DNA of 64,000 nt. Origin: Bolinopsis microptera. Lineage: Eukaryota; Ctenophora; Tentaculata; Lobata; Bolinopsidae. The stretch spans positions 248,001 through 312,000 of the forward strand of contig NC_087079.1 in assembly GCF_026151205.1 (NCBI RefSeq). The letters are read 5' to 3'. Below, one piece after another: positions 41,236 to 50,660 of the stretch. How positions within the stretch are numbered: position 1 is the first letter of the stretch; each line of letters opens with the position of its first letter. A program made the position numbers and the translations under genes. The notes under the pieces are model-generated. The model did no database searches and had not been told where the DNA came from. It saw only the letters and a list, made by a program, of their open reading frames with translations.

Positions 41236-42200
41236 ATATTCTAGTTAATTTTAAGCAGAATGTTTAAGATAGATCTTAGAATGAAACAAAAAAGCCCTTT
41301 TCAGACAAAACTTAGTAGCTGTACTATTCTAAGCAATGTTATTCTGACATTTGGAAATATTTCCTTCCGTTTGAACATAGACTATATTGCTTAGGATACA
41401 ATGATATTCTTAATAATCACTGCAATTCTGTAAAAGCCATACAACAATTCTTCTGTTCAGTAAAGCAATTCTTCAAAAATATAACATAAGGATACGGCAC
41501 CGGGAATTCCCAGGCGGTCACCCATCCAAGTACTAACCCGGCCTGCAGTTGCTGAACTTCCCAACTCTATATTATACTTCACACTGCACACGGTACACAC
41601 TACATAGTTAATGGTTGCCTTGTTGTGGAATGTTATTAAAGTATTAATCACCATCAAAAATGTGACTGCTCTGATATTGTTGTGTGTCTGTTCATAGTAG
41701 CTAGATCAGCTGGGTGCGCTGATCTGTGATCTCGGCGCGCTCAAAAAAGCAAATTGGGGACACGTTTTTGTTGTTTTTTGATAGTCGCGAGTTAATTTTA
41801 CTTTTGAAAACTTTTTACGAGGTGTTAGAAGCCATCTTAAGGTCTAAAGAGATGAAATCTTGACTAGCACCTACCTGAAAGGCTTTTATCCAACGGGTTT
41901 TTCTCAGATTTTTGATATCTCACTTCCTCTTTCCACAGGTGACCGAAACGTACACGTCATTCTGGACTGCATGCGACTACTCTCGTTACTGAAAGAGATT
42001 CTGTGCGACACACGATTATCCTAGGATGATGAGAGTTAGTTTCTGGGAAAGCCCTAACGATGCTTAAAACGATAGGGGCTGAAAATATTATCAACTATTG
42101 AAAACGTGTCCCCAGGACTTCGTTGAAGTCGCGAGATTCGATACCCATAAAATATCGTCGCCAACTACTAGCAAAAACGTGTCCCCACGCGCTGGGGTTG
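41236..42200 (-). repeat. Right terminal inverted repeat with internal deletion
   Basis: Matches the complement of 38037-39250, but jumps within the 5S-like sequence from CTGAACTTCCC to AACTCTATATTATAC. This removes half of the 5S-like sequence and about 200 bp beyond it. Confidence 0.85.
41490..41561 (-). rRNA. Truncated 5S rRNA-like sequence in right terminal repeat
   Basis: The minus strand reads from GAAGTTCAGCAACTGCAGG to GGTGCCGTATCC, the 3' 72 nt of the 5S-like gene. The 5' half is deleted, so it cannot be functional. Confidence 0.75.
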
Positions 42201-42505
42201 GTAAGTATCATGAAGATAGTAATGTTATAGCTTTAAACTCTAACACTGAAAATGTGGCTCTGCCTACTAGTATAGAAGAGGGGGGATGTTATCATTGTAA
42301 CTCCAGATGTAAAGCCTGTAGAATGTATATTTGTGAATCAAAAACAGCTCAGAGCTACCACTCGGGGTACACTGTTAACATCATTGGACAACTAGACTGC
42401 AACACAGTAGGGGTGTGCTATCTAGTAAGGGATAAAGTCTGCAGACGTGCTTCAGTAGGAAGCACAGTTGACAATTTTAAGACCAGTGGCAGAACCACAA
42501 ATCAC
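42201..42505 (+). CDS. PLE linker and first half of GIY-YIG domain (continuation)
   Basis: In phase with 35542-38036 across the foldback insertion. It contains the Cys-rich linker GCYHCNSRCKACRMYIC, then VCYLVRDKVC, ASVGSTVDNFKTSGRTTNH, the GIY-YIG motif with YVG-type strand degenerate to ASVG. The segment ends where the 0.33-kb repeat is inserted. Confidence 0.78.
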
Positions 42506-42840
42506 ATCTTACTATATATAAAGCGAGACGATATATATAATATATTTATCTGTGCCATTTTACTGACACCACGGCATCAACTTTAACACGACTTTCCGCA
42601 AAAACCGTAAAAGATATACAACTGAAACTTTTTTGACTGGGTCAAATGCTTTAATGGCCTTCAAATCAGCATGAAAAAATAAAAAATTGGCCAAGAAATA
42701 GGAGTTATAGAGCCCAAAATTTGGACCCCCAAGTGGTGTCAAAAACGCGAATTAAATAGGTAATAATTATTTTAGTCTCTTGAGTCTTGACACCACTTTA
42801 GGGTTAGACGGGTTCCTGCTAGTATTAGGAAAGCGGTTAG
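42506..42840. repeat. 0.33-kb dispersed repeat (uninterrupted copy) inside PLE
   Basis: Begins ATCTTACTATATATAAAGCG, contains TTTACTGACACCACGGCATC, AAGTGGTGTCAAAAACGCG and TCTTGACACCACTTTAG, and ends GGGTTCCTGCTAGTATT. GGTGTCAA and TTGACACC are inverted, giving a local stem. It breaks the GIY-YIG domain of the PLE. No coding potential was recognised. Confidence 0.75.
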
Positions 42841-43117
42841 GAGTTGTGACATTTCTTGTCATTTTAACGATAACCAGTTCCATAATCTTACCAAAGAGCC
42901 CTTAAAAACGTTTGACAATGAGTTATCCGATCAGATAGAGGTTATTATTTTTGAAAAGCTAGATTTTATAAAATGTTTAACCTTAGAAGATAGAAGTAGG
43001 GTTGCTAAAGAAAGAGAATCATTTTGGCAAAACCAGCTTATGACCCTCGGTGATTTTGGAGGACTTAATAAACGTAGTGCTCTTAATGAAATAAAAATTG
43101 ACCTTTATATGATATAA
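42841..43117 (+). CDS. PLE GIY-YIG domain, C-terminal part (continuation)
   Basis: The frame resumes as VRSCDISCHFNDN and runs through ERESFWQNQLMTLGDFGGLN, the catalytic-helix region of PLE GIY-YIG enzymes (compare EGFYQTQLKTLERFGG of the neighbour family), to a TAA at 43115. A few codons seem to be missing between this and 42505, so the 0.33-kb insertion may have deleted bases. Confidence 0.75.
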
Positions 43118-43201
43118 TGCTTTAATATTAATCTTTCCACAGACACTTGCATTTTGATGTTTACTTTCACCTCTGCATCTTGTTTTAATCAAGTATTGTT
43201 T

Positions 43202-43239
43202 TAATACTTTCAACACTACTATATAACAAATAATTTGAG
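43202..43239 (+). other. Candidate captured spliced leader at LINE 5' end (38 nt)
   Basis: Exact 38-base match with 55017-55054; the sequences before and after differ. It marks the start of this LINE and is followed by a 136-nt leader to the ORF1 ATG. It ends TTTGAG, resembling the ends of several known spliced leaders. A shared 5' module of LINEs is the alternative. Confidence 0.6.
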
Positions 43240-43375
43240 TTCAGGGATAGCATGTATTAAGGCCCCCCAAGGGGAGACGTAAGTTTTCGTTGTTTTGTTG
43301 GCTGTGAAAGCTCTTACTGCATTACCGCTGCACACTTGTGTTTATTTTAGATCATAGATATAGCTGATTTCTACT

Positions 43376-45604
43376 ATGTCTGGTATTGCTAAGAGGCAAG
43401 GGAGAAACAAAGCCCTCTCCGCCAGTTCCAGTTCCAGTTCTACACCAGCTCAACATAAAACAAAAACTGCTAAGAAGCACACATCATCATCCCTATCAGA
43501 GTTAGATGCTTCTTCAATAGCGCCCCAGCTGGACCTTACACCACACATTGCAATGCCAGCCATCCAGCACTCCCACAGAGATAAGAGGAAATGTCCCTGC
43601 GACCAGTCACTGGAATCGTCGTGGAAACTAGACTGTGCCAAGTGTGGACAGTACTGGCATGCGAACTGCGTAGGCCTTAATGGACTAAATAGTAAGATGC
43701 TCAATGATCTCACACAATGGCCCTGTCCCTTTTGTTTTGTATCACCTATTGCTACTATATCCACCCAAGTTGACGTCTGTCACGTCTGCAGAAACACTTT
43801 ATCACTACAGCAGTCAAACCTGGAAGCAGAAACAGCACTCATTTCATCACAACTAGAACCCTTAGCCAATTGTTGCAAGCTCATTAAGGATATTGACTTT
43901 GTTCAATTCAGTAACAGAATTGACACACTTGGCCAATTTGACCAACGCCTTAAGCACCTCCTCCTAAAAGACCAGCCCTGGAAATCCTTAGACTCAGATA
44001 TAAAGCTCCTTTCAGACCAGTTGGCCACTACCCTGGATAAATCACCCACACCACCACTCAACACCACAATTGAAAACCTCACAACTGCCTTACAAACTCA
44101 TGACAAGACTTTCCACTCACTCACCAACCAACTAAATGAACTCAAACAGCAAGTCACATCCCTATCATCAGACATGACCACCTCACCAACATCAGATCAA
44201 TCTGACAAGCTCCTTGAACGGGTGTCACAAGAGCTCAGAGAGGTATGCAAGCAGGAGCTGAAGCAATCAACAGCAAATCTGCAGCATTCCTCAGAGCATC
44301 CACTGACCATCCCTGGATTACAAGAGCTCAACACCCAGGTTGTAACCCAGCTGCCCCCACACAGTCGCCCGCCTGTCTCTAAACACACTCTCGATTTTAT
44401 TGATGAGGAGACAGAGAAGGATCTCATAGAACTGCTTGATTCTCGCACATCTGAGTTCAAGAATGAGAATGGACGATCTGTTCTGGCTTTTGGAGAAAGA
44501 TATCACTACACTGGCACAAAATCATCACCCTCATCCGACCAACTGCCAGACCAACTCCAATCACTCATAACACAACTGAACAATGATCATCCAAACTCTC
44601 CACCTGTCAACAGCATTCTCATCAATCGGTATGATGGTCACTTAAGCTTCCTTCCACAACACTCAGACAACGAACCCCTCATTCACCCTGACTCATCAGT
44701 ACACACACTTTCACTAGGTCACCATTGCACAGTCACTTTCAGCAAGACTGGCACCACAGAACCCTATCACAACCAGTCTTGTCCACCACGATCACTATAC
44801 ACTATGACCAGGGCAAGTCAGGATTTGTACGAACACAGAATTGAACCAGGATCTGTCGACTCCGGTGTCCGATACTCTGTGACCCTCAGATCTGTTAGTG
44901 CTCTAAACCGTGCTTCTACATGCATCATGGGAGATTCGAACACTGGTGGACTTAAATTTGGACTTGATCCTAAGAGATCCTTTGGAAAGTTCCTTCCTGG
45001 AAAACAAGTCTTCGCACCTACTGTAGACCACATTGACCCATACGAATCCTGCGGCTACAAAAACACTGTCATTCTCTGCGGACTCAATGATATTAGGCAG
45101 GATAATGTCAAAACTCCATCTGACATCAAACAAGTGTTCAATAAATTTACTAGTAAAATTGCTGAAATTCAAGCTGTCAATAAAAAAACTAATGTTTATA
45201 TATGTCCGCTGCTGCCAACTAAATGTATTGATTTAAATAGAAGAGTCAATTTCTTTAACTATCTGATTCAAACCCAGCTTCTCCCTTTCAACTTTGGTGT
45301 GAGACTGGTAGAAGGGTTTCCAAGCTTTGCTGATGAGAACGGGCTATTAAGCCAACACTTGTCAAAAAGGTTGACGAAGTTCCAGAAACCTGATTACTTA
45401 CACCTCAATTGGAGGGGGGTTGCAAAGTTAGCAGCAATCATTAAAAATACTATTCTTCTTAGAGTTAATGGTGGTCGAGACAGACGCAGAGCTGGACGAG
45501 GGGGGAATCAGGTGGACTCCACATCATTTCGTGACATAACTGCACGCTCTCTTCCTGCTGATAAACGAGTATCTGGTGCTCCTGACGGCTACCAACCGTC
45601 ATGA
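43376..45604 (+). CDS. LINE ORF1 protein: PHD finger, coiled coil, AlkB-like 2OG-Fe(II) dioxygenase, SGNH hydrolase
   Basis: 742 residues. PHD-type C4HC3 finger at 73-120 (C73, C75, C87, C90, H95, C98, C117, C120). A helical linker about 150-300 follows. An AlkB-like domain at about 365-510 has the iron triad H429-x-D431 (PQHSDNE) and a distal His (YEHRIEPG, H487), then RYSVTLR with the Arg that would bind 2-oxoglutarate. An SGNH/GDSL hydrolase at about 515-690 has GDSN (S521), GLND (N571) and DYLHLNW (D673, H676). The C-terminus is basic (GGRDRRRAGRGG). PHD plus esterase ORF1 proteins are known in CR1 elements; the AlkB insertion between them is the unusual part. ORF1 proteins bind element RNA. 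ATG is genuine; the stop overlaps the ORF2 start. Confidence 0.85.
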   Translation: MSGIAKRQGRNKALSASSSSSSTPAQHKTKTAKKHTSSSLSELDASSIAPQLDLTPHIAMPAIQHSHRDKRKCPCDQSLESSWKLDCAKCGQYWHANCVGLNGLNSKMLNDLTQWPCPFCFVSPIATISTQVDVCHVCRNTLSLQQSNLEAETALISSQLEPLANCCKLIKDIDFVQFSNRIDTLGQFDQRLKHLLLKDQPWKSLDSDIKLLSDQLATTLDKSPTPPLNTTIENLTTALQTHDKTFHSLTNQLNELKQQVTSLSSDMTTSPTSDQSDKLLERVSQELREVCKQELKQSTANLQHSSEHPLTIPGLQELNTQVVTQLPPHSRPPVSKHTLDFIDEETEKDLIELLDSRTSEFKNENGRSVLAFGERYHYTGTKSSPSSDQLPDQLQSLITQLNNDHPNSPPVNSILINRYDGHLSFLPQHSDNEPLIHPDSSVHTLSLGHHCTVTFSKTGTTEPYHNQSCPPRSLYTMTRASQDLYEHRIEPGSVDSGVRYSVTLRSVSALNRASTCIMGDSNTGGLKFGLDPKRSFGKFLPGKQVFAPTVDHIDPYESCGYKNTVILCGLNDIRQDNVKTPSDIKQVFNKFTSKIAEIQAVNKKTNVYICPLLPTKCIDLNRRVNFFNYLIQTQLLPFNFGVRLVEGFPSFADENGLLSQHLSKRLTKFQKPDYLHLNWRGVAKLAAIIKNTILLRVNGGRDRRRAGRGGNQVDSTSFRDITARSLPADKRVSGAPDGYQPS

Positions 45605-48600
45605 CTACTCTAACTAAAGAGGTATGTAAACACTGCTGCAAGGGTATCTATGTGGGCCAAGCCATAGTCGAGTGTTCCGAATGTAACCATGCAACTCATC
45701 ATAAATGCTACAATATTGTCAATACCGATTTATGCGGTAACTTTCTCTGCAATACATGTGTAAATCTTGCTGTTAAACGATACAACCCGTTCAAATATGA
45801 TATCTCCGACGAAGAAATCGATCTAGACGATACGATAACTAAGCTCTCGCAAATTTTAAACTGCTGTTCTCAGCTTAACAGAAGTCAAATTAATCAAACT
45901 CTAGAAACTTTAACCGAAGGTCAAATGTCAATGATGTTTCAAAACATAGACGGTAACAAAAGTAACTTTGATACTATGTGTATAGATCTTCGCCGATATA
46001 ACAAAAAGTTTTCCATAATTGCACTTGCTGAAACAAATGTAGGACCTGAATTAAGTAGTTTGTATCAATTAACCGAATACAATAGTTTTTACCAAGCAAC
46101 CTTTCGAGAGAAAAAGAAGGGCACCGGAGTTGCAATTTATATCCACCAGTCACTAAATGCAACAATCGATAATACCCTCTCCTATGTAAGTGAAAACCTA
46201 GAAATCCTATTTTTAAGATTCAACAATGGTAACTCAAGCACCTTTGTTGGAGTTTTATACCGCCCTCCGAGTGGCAATTTTGACTTAGCGCTAAGTGAAC
46301 TAGCCGACACTCTGGACAAAGTCCCCAGACACTCGTATATAGCTGGTGACTTTAACATCAATCTTCACGGCGACAGCAACAAGGTTGCTAAATATGAACA
46401 CGTTCTTTACAGTCGAGGCTTCTATCCTCTCATATCTGTAATGACCCATGAAAAACCCGGCTGTATTCCTTCATGCATCGATAACATCATTACCAATGAT
46501 TTAGACAACATTATAACATCTGGCACATTCAAAGACAAAATCACACATCATCACCCCATATTCTTAGCACTCAACACACACCTTGACCAGAACGATTGCA
46601 AGATTAAGTATGAACAGTTTTATGACTACTGTAACTCTAACGTAGATAAGTTCACCGACAAACTATCAAATAGTCTTGATAACACTGTAATAAATTGTTT
46701 TGATACCTTTGCTGACACATTTAACGTTGCTTTTGACGAATGTTTCAAGTTAGAAACCCCGAAATGTACAAAACGCACTATGCAAAACAATCCATGGATT
46801 ACACCAGCAATTATAACATCAATAAATCACTGTCACGAACTATACGAAAACTGGGTCAAAGCTCGCAAAGTCAAGTGCAATCTAGGAGATACTGACACAA
46901 AAGGTGGCTTCTGTCACTGCGCAGTATGTAACAAAAAGCGCAGTGAGTACTTAACTTATAAATATTATAGAAAAGAACTCAAAGTTATACGTGAAAAGGC
47001 TCAAACTTCGTACAATATGGGTAAATTTAATGAAGTTCAAGGTGACAGTAAGAAAACATGGCAACTAATCAATAAGATACGCGGCAAAGGGAAACGAGAA
47101 ATTAAACCCCCGTTTGTTATTAATAATGAGAAAATAATGAATCGTAGAATTATAGCTAACGAATTTAATAATTACTTTGTATCTCTTGCCCCTAAGTTGA
47201 ATGAATCATACAGTACAACCGGTCAAATTAGACTAAGTCCAATTCAATGCTTTACGGACTACTTACCAAGGCCAAATACCTCAAGTATATTTCTCAGCGA
47301 TTGTACACCAGAAGAAATAGAGAAAATCATTAGCGAACTCAAGAATGGAAAAGCTAGTGACATCCCTATTCACGTCATCAAACGAACGTCTAAGATTATA
47401 AGCCCACTCCTGTCAGTATTATTTAATGAACACATGAGAAATGGAACTTTTCCAGACCGACTGAAAATTGGTAAAATTAGCCCTATATACAAAAAAGACG
47501 GTACAGAATATCTCGAAAACTATAGGCCAGTATCTACCCTAGCTGTGTTCGGAAAGTTATTTGAGAAAGTAATCTACTCCCGTTTGTACAGTTTTCTTGT
47601 GTCGCAGAACGTTTTGTTTGAGAACCAGTTTGGTTTTAGGAAGAGTCACTCAACTAACCACGCCCTTAATTACTCAGTTGACTATGTAAACTCCCATATA
47701 AAGGAAAAGCAACATGTATTAGGTATCTTTATCGACTTATCAAAGGCATTTGACACTATCAGTCACGATAAACTTCTCATAAAACTTGACAAATATGGTA
47801 TAAGAGGTAACGCAAACGAGCTTATTGGAAGTTACCTATCGAACAGACAGCAGTACGTTTCAGTTTTAGGTGAGGAATCTGATAAACTCCCTGTTATTTG
47901 TGGAGTACCACAAGGTAGTGTTTTAGGACCGCTACTGTTTATAATTTACATAAACGATATCTATAACTCATCAGACCTAGGAAAATTTATACTTTTCGCT
48001 GATGACACCAATATATTTGTAGTCGACAAATCTGTCCAGAATCTCTACCAAAAAGCTAATACTATAATGAATTCTGTTTACAATTATATGAAATGCAATC
48101 TTCTCCACATTAACATCAAGAAATGCTGTTACATTCACTTTACACCAGGAAAGAAGGATGTAACTAGTAGTAGTAGTAATAGTAATGATCTTATTTTAAC
48201 GTTGAATAACACAGTCATTAAACGTGTTGATGAAACTAAATTCCTCGGCGTTATTATAGATAAAAACCTTAACTGGAAACCTCATACTGCATATCTTAGT
48301 TCTAAATTAAAGTGTGAAGTCGGTAAACTCTGCCGTATGAGAAGATTTATACCTAAAGAGCTGTATAATGACCTCTACCACACCCTCTTCGAATCTCATC
48401 TAGGATATGGGATCTCAGTGTGGGGAGGCATATCGAACAATAGGCTTGAACCAATATTTAAAATTCAAAAAAAGTGCACTCGTATTCTATTTGGTGATCA
48501 AGAGGCATACAGTAATAAGTTCAAAACATGTGCTAGAACCCGCCCAATTGGATCCCAAAAACTTGGAGCCGACTTCTATAAACGAGAATCAAGTAAACCC

Positions 48601-48951
48601 CTTCTCAGCAGAAACAAAATACTCTGCGTGCATAATTTGTATAAGTACCACTGTCTACTTGAAATGTTTAAAATAATCAAACTTCACACTCCAATACCGA
48701 TGTACAATTTATTTCAAAAGTCACCCCGACGTGATAACTACTTTATTAACCCCGCTGCAACCAATTTGTTTGTATATAAAACCTCGAATATGTGGAATAA
48801 ATTCCTTAAACCTTCTAGTAAGATTGACTTCTCGTCCCCAATTGCACTTGTTAAAGGTCGCATTAAATCTATGCTACTCAATGCTCAAAAAGCTGGAAAC
48901 ACTGATGAATGGTCAGAACTCAACTTTGATGGAAATGACATGTGCCTATAA
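45601..48951 (+). CDS. LINE ORF2 protein: PHD-like finger, EEP endonuclease, reverse transcriptase
   Basis: 1116 residues starting ATGACT, whose ATGA overlaps the ORF1 stop by four bases, suggesting termination-reinitiation. Residues 9-53 are a second C4HC3 finger (C9, C12, C25, C28, H33/34, C36, C50, C53). The apurinic-type endonuclease has MFQNIDGNKSN, ALAETNV, LYRPPSG, AGDFNINLHG and HHHPIF. RT: NYRPVSTLAVFGKLFEK, GFRKSHST, GIFIDLSKAFDTISH, GVPQGSVLGPLLF and FADD at 47995-48006, then TKFLGVIIDKNLNW. The C-terminal domain has SHLGYGISVWGG and KIQKKCTRILF. All catalytic blocks look intact and the frame is open, so the copy may be competent. The C-terminal Cys/Arg stretch TCARTRP is shared with the LINE at 60-64 kb. 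Confidence 0.9.
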   Translation: MTTLTKEVCKHCCKGIYVGQAIVECSECNHATHHKCYNIVNTDLCGNFLCNTCVNLAVKRYNPFKYDISDEEIDLDDTITKLSQILNCCSQLNRSQINQTLETLTEGQMSMMFQNIDGNKSNFDTMCIDLRRYNKKFSIIALAETNVGPELSSLYQLTEYNSFYQATFREKKKGTGVAIYIHQSLNATIDNTLSYVSENLEILFLRFNNGNSSTFVGVLYRPPSGNFDLALSELADTLDKVPRHSYIAGDFNINLHGDSNKVAKYEHVLYSRGFYPLISVMTHEKPGCIPSCIDNIITNDLDNIITSGTFKDKITHHHPIFLALNTHLDQNDCKIKYEQFYDYCNSNVDKFTDKLSNSLDNTVINCFDTFADTFNVAFDECFKLETPKCTKRTMQNNPWITPAIITSINHCHELYENWVKARKVKCNLGDTDTKGGFCHCAVCNKKRSEYLTYKYYRKELKVIREKAQTSYNMGKFNEVQGDSKKTWQLINKIRGKGKREIKPPFVINNEKIMNRRIIANEFNNYFVSLAPKLNESYSTTGQIRLSPIQCFTDYLPRPNTSSIFLSDCTPEEIEKIISELKNGKASDIPIHVIKRTSKIISPLLSVLFNEHMRNGTFPDRLKIGKISPIYKKDGTEYLENYRPVSTLAVFGKLFEKVIYSRLYSFLVSQNVLFENQFGFRKSHSTNHALNYSVDYVNSHIKEKQHVLGIFIDLSKAFDTISHDKLLIKLDKYGIRGNANELIGSYLSNRQQYVSVLGEESDKLPVICGVPQGSVLGPLLFIIYINDIYNSSDLGKFILFADDTNIFVVDKSVQNLYQKANTIMNSVYNYMKCNLLHINIKKCCYIHFTPGKKDVTSSSSNSNDLILTLNNTVIKRVDETKFLGVIIDKNLNWKPHTAYLSSKLKCEVGKLCRMRRFIPKELYNDLYHTLFESHLGYGISVWGGISNNRLEPIFKIQKKCTRILFGDQEAYSNKFKTCARTRPIGSQKLGADFYKRESSKPLLSRNKILCVHNLYKYHCLLEMFKIIKLHTPIPMYNLFQKSPRRDNYFINPAATNLFVYKTSNMWNKFLKPSSKIDFSSPIALVKGRIKSMLLNAQKAGNTDEWSELNFDGNDMCL

Positions 48952-50449
48952 TTAAGAACACACAAACTAGTCCATATAGATTTCATACTACACACACAAA
49001 ATAACACACACAATACACACCACAGTCAAACATAGAAACTATATATTCACACATATAACACAGAACACTGATCATCCGCTTTACACTGGTGTCTGGACTT
49101 GTCTGGAGTGTTCGTCTGGAACGTGGGACGGACTCACAAATATATTGTGTAAACGTAGCGCGCGAAACTTAAATATTGTATAACTCTATCATTTCATTAC
49201 CCAGCGTGATTTACCGCGCCAGAATAATGAAATGAAGCCGCGCTATATCCGTGAACCTACAGTGACTTATATTTTATATTTTGTATCTCTTATATTATTA
49301 CTACGTAACGCGAAATTAAGTTGTATCACACTCCCGGTTTTGGACCCCAATGTTAACCTTGCAGCAACTGTGTCAGCCCAATATACTCTAGAAGTATGAT
49401 CACACTTATTTTAATGAACAAAAGACCCATAATTAATATAATCAGATACTCGTCAACAGCAGCAGTTTCCTTACGTGTGATGTGTTGTCCTTCTCCTTTC
49501 TGTGTCCCCGTCGTTTTGTTTTGTGAAATGTATTGTAGTAGTGTTTTAATATTTAAATCGAACGCAACTCAATAGTTAATAATAACAAACACAAATACTA
49601 TTTTAAATAATTGATTAATATCGATTTATATACGAACCAAACATTAATTATTCTTTAATAACCTTTTATATATGTGTTAAACGATCCAGGGCATATCTAA
49701 AATTCGATAATGAACTTCATATACTATTAGTGCCGCGTGCTGATAAATATTCTGGGAATCAATCCACCCAATCGTGGCGATAACATATTTTTGTGCTTGG
49801 CCGGTTTTAGGTTTGAGTTTGTGCTCCAAAAGTGGTAAATCGGGTGCTAGTAAAGCTCTTGCAGGCAACTGGCTCCTTTTGCCAACTGCTTTTGGTTTAA
49901 GCGCTGACTCACATTTGGAACGGGCACTGGTATAATTGTAATATCCTACGAAGTCAGCATGCTATATTATTTTGCAAAACTCGTTTAATATCTTGACAAT
50001 ATTTAAAGTTTATGGTTTTAGGTTTGGGCGCGGCGCACGCACCGCTTATATGTTATAGCTCATTCAGCTTCTGTTTTCAGCGCTGTGTTGCTACACATTG
50101 TATAGCATGTGGGTCAAGCGCGGTGCCGCGCCTAAACAGCAAAAGAGTTATTTATTTTAAAATTTATTTTTGTATCTCAAAAATGATGTAAAGTTTTTAA
50201 TGTGACGTAGAATTAAACCTATTTCCGTAGTACAGCCTAAGTGCTAAGCATGCTTGTTAGAAAAACTATGAACAATGAACATAACATGCTAGCTTTCTTT
50301 ATTTTTGTAAGTCGCGTCGGCTGACATCTTGGGTTGTACTGGATGTAACAAGTTTATTATCGGATGTCTACTTATATTTATTATGATATCATTATTCATT
50401 GTAATGGCAATAAAATTTAAATTTTGTTTTACTTAAAATTTTGTTTTAC
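48952..50449. other. Presumed LINE 3' UTR, no gene recognised
   Basis: AT-rich with CA-rich start (ACACACAA words). Short ORFs are unsupported. It ends in two copies of a 17-bp TTTTGTTTTACTTAAAA-like unit. Confidence 0.45.
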
Positions 50450-50473
50450 TTGTTTATATCTTATGATTGAATG

Positions 50474-50655
50474 AGACTTACTCACAAATTTCCCATCTCA
50501 GTATTGATCTATTTTTGTCATGTTTTTAATTTACTTCATAGAACAGTTATTTTAATAAACTTGCTTTCAGAATGAGACATGTAAAGATTACACAATTGAT
50601 AGCTTAATGTGAATTTCGTGTTTTACTGTTTCACTGAATGTCTCAAATATATATA
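50474..50655 (+). repeat. 3' pseudo-LTR of PLE
   Basis: Direct repeat of 35123-35305 with about one substitution (CAATCGATAG versus CAATTGATAG). It is followed by (TA)n. Confidence 0.7.
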
Positions 50656-50660
50656 TATAT

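Larger units (their letters stand above)
38037..42200. mobile_element. Complete 4.16-kb foldback element with 5S-bearing terminal inverted repeats and minisatellite arms
   Basis: The ends CAACCCCAGCGCGTGGGGAC and its complement are flanked by GTAA at 38033-38036 and 42201-42204, a 4-bp target duplication inside a PLE frame. Order: terminal repeat (38037-39250), 398-bp insert with TTAA flanks, short minisatellite arm (39649-39833), unique centre (about 39840-40097), long inverted minisatellite arm (40098-41235), terminal repeat (41236-42200). The right terminal repeat is about 240 bp shorter because the middle of its 5S-like part and adjoining sequence are deleted. No transposase gene is present. 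Superfamily is undetermined. Confidence 0.88.
43202..50449 (+). mobile_element. Full-length CR1-like LINE with PHD-AlkB-SGNH ORF1 and PHD-EN-RT ORF2
   Basis: The 5' end starts with a 38-nt block (TAATACTTTC...AATTTGAG) identical to the 5' end of another LINE at 55017. ORF1 43376-45604, ORF2 45601-48951. The 3' end is less certain: two 17-bp copies of TTTTGTTTTACTTAAAA-like sequence at 50415-50450 would be the tail, and TTGTTT at 43196-43201 and 50450-50455 a 6-bp target duplication. That implies a 1.5-kb 3' UTR, so another insertion in 49-50.4 kb is possible. Confidence 0.75.
35105..50660 (+). mobile_element. Penelope-like element with terminal direct repeats, holding three nested insertions
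   Basis: A ~180-bp direct repeat, starting ATGAGACTTACTCACAAATT and ending CTGAATGTCTCAAATATATA, lies at 35123-35305 and 50474-50655 with about one difference; this fits PLE pseudo-LTRs. Its own coding parts are 35542-38036, 42201-42505 and 42841-43117. Nested inside are a 4164-bp foldback element, a ~0.33-kb repeat and a ~7.2-kb LINE. (TA)n flanks both outer ends, as in the other two canonical PLEs of the window. Confidence 0.75.

Noticed and set aside
49677-49868. 63-codon ORF in presumed LINE 3' UTR
   Set aside because: No recognisable motif; consistent with chance.
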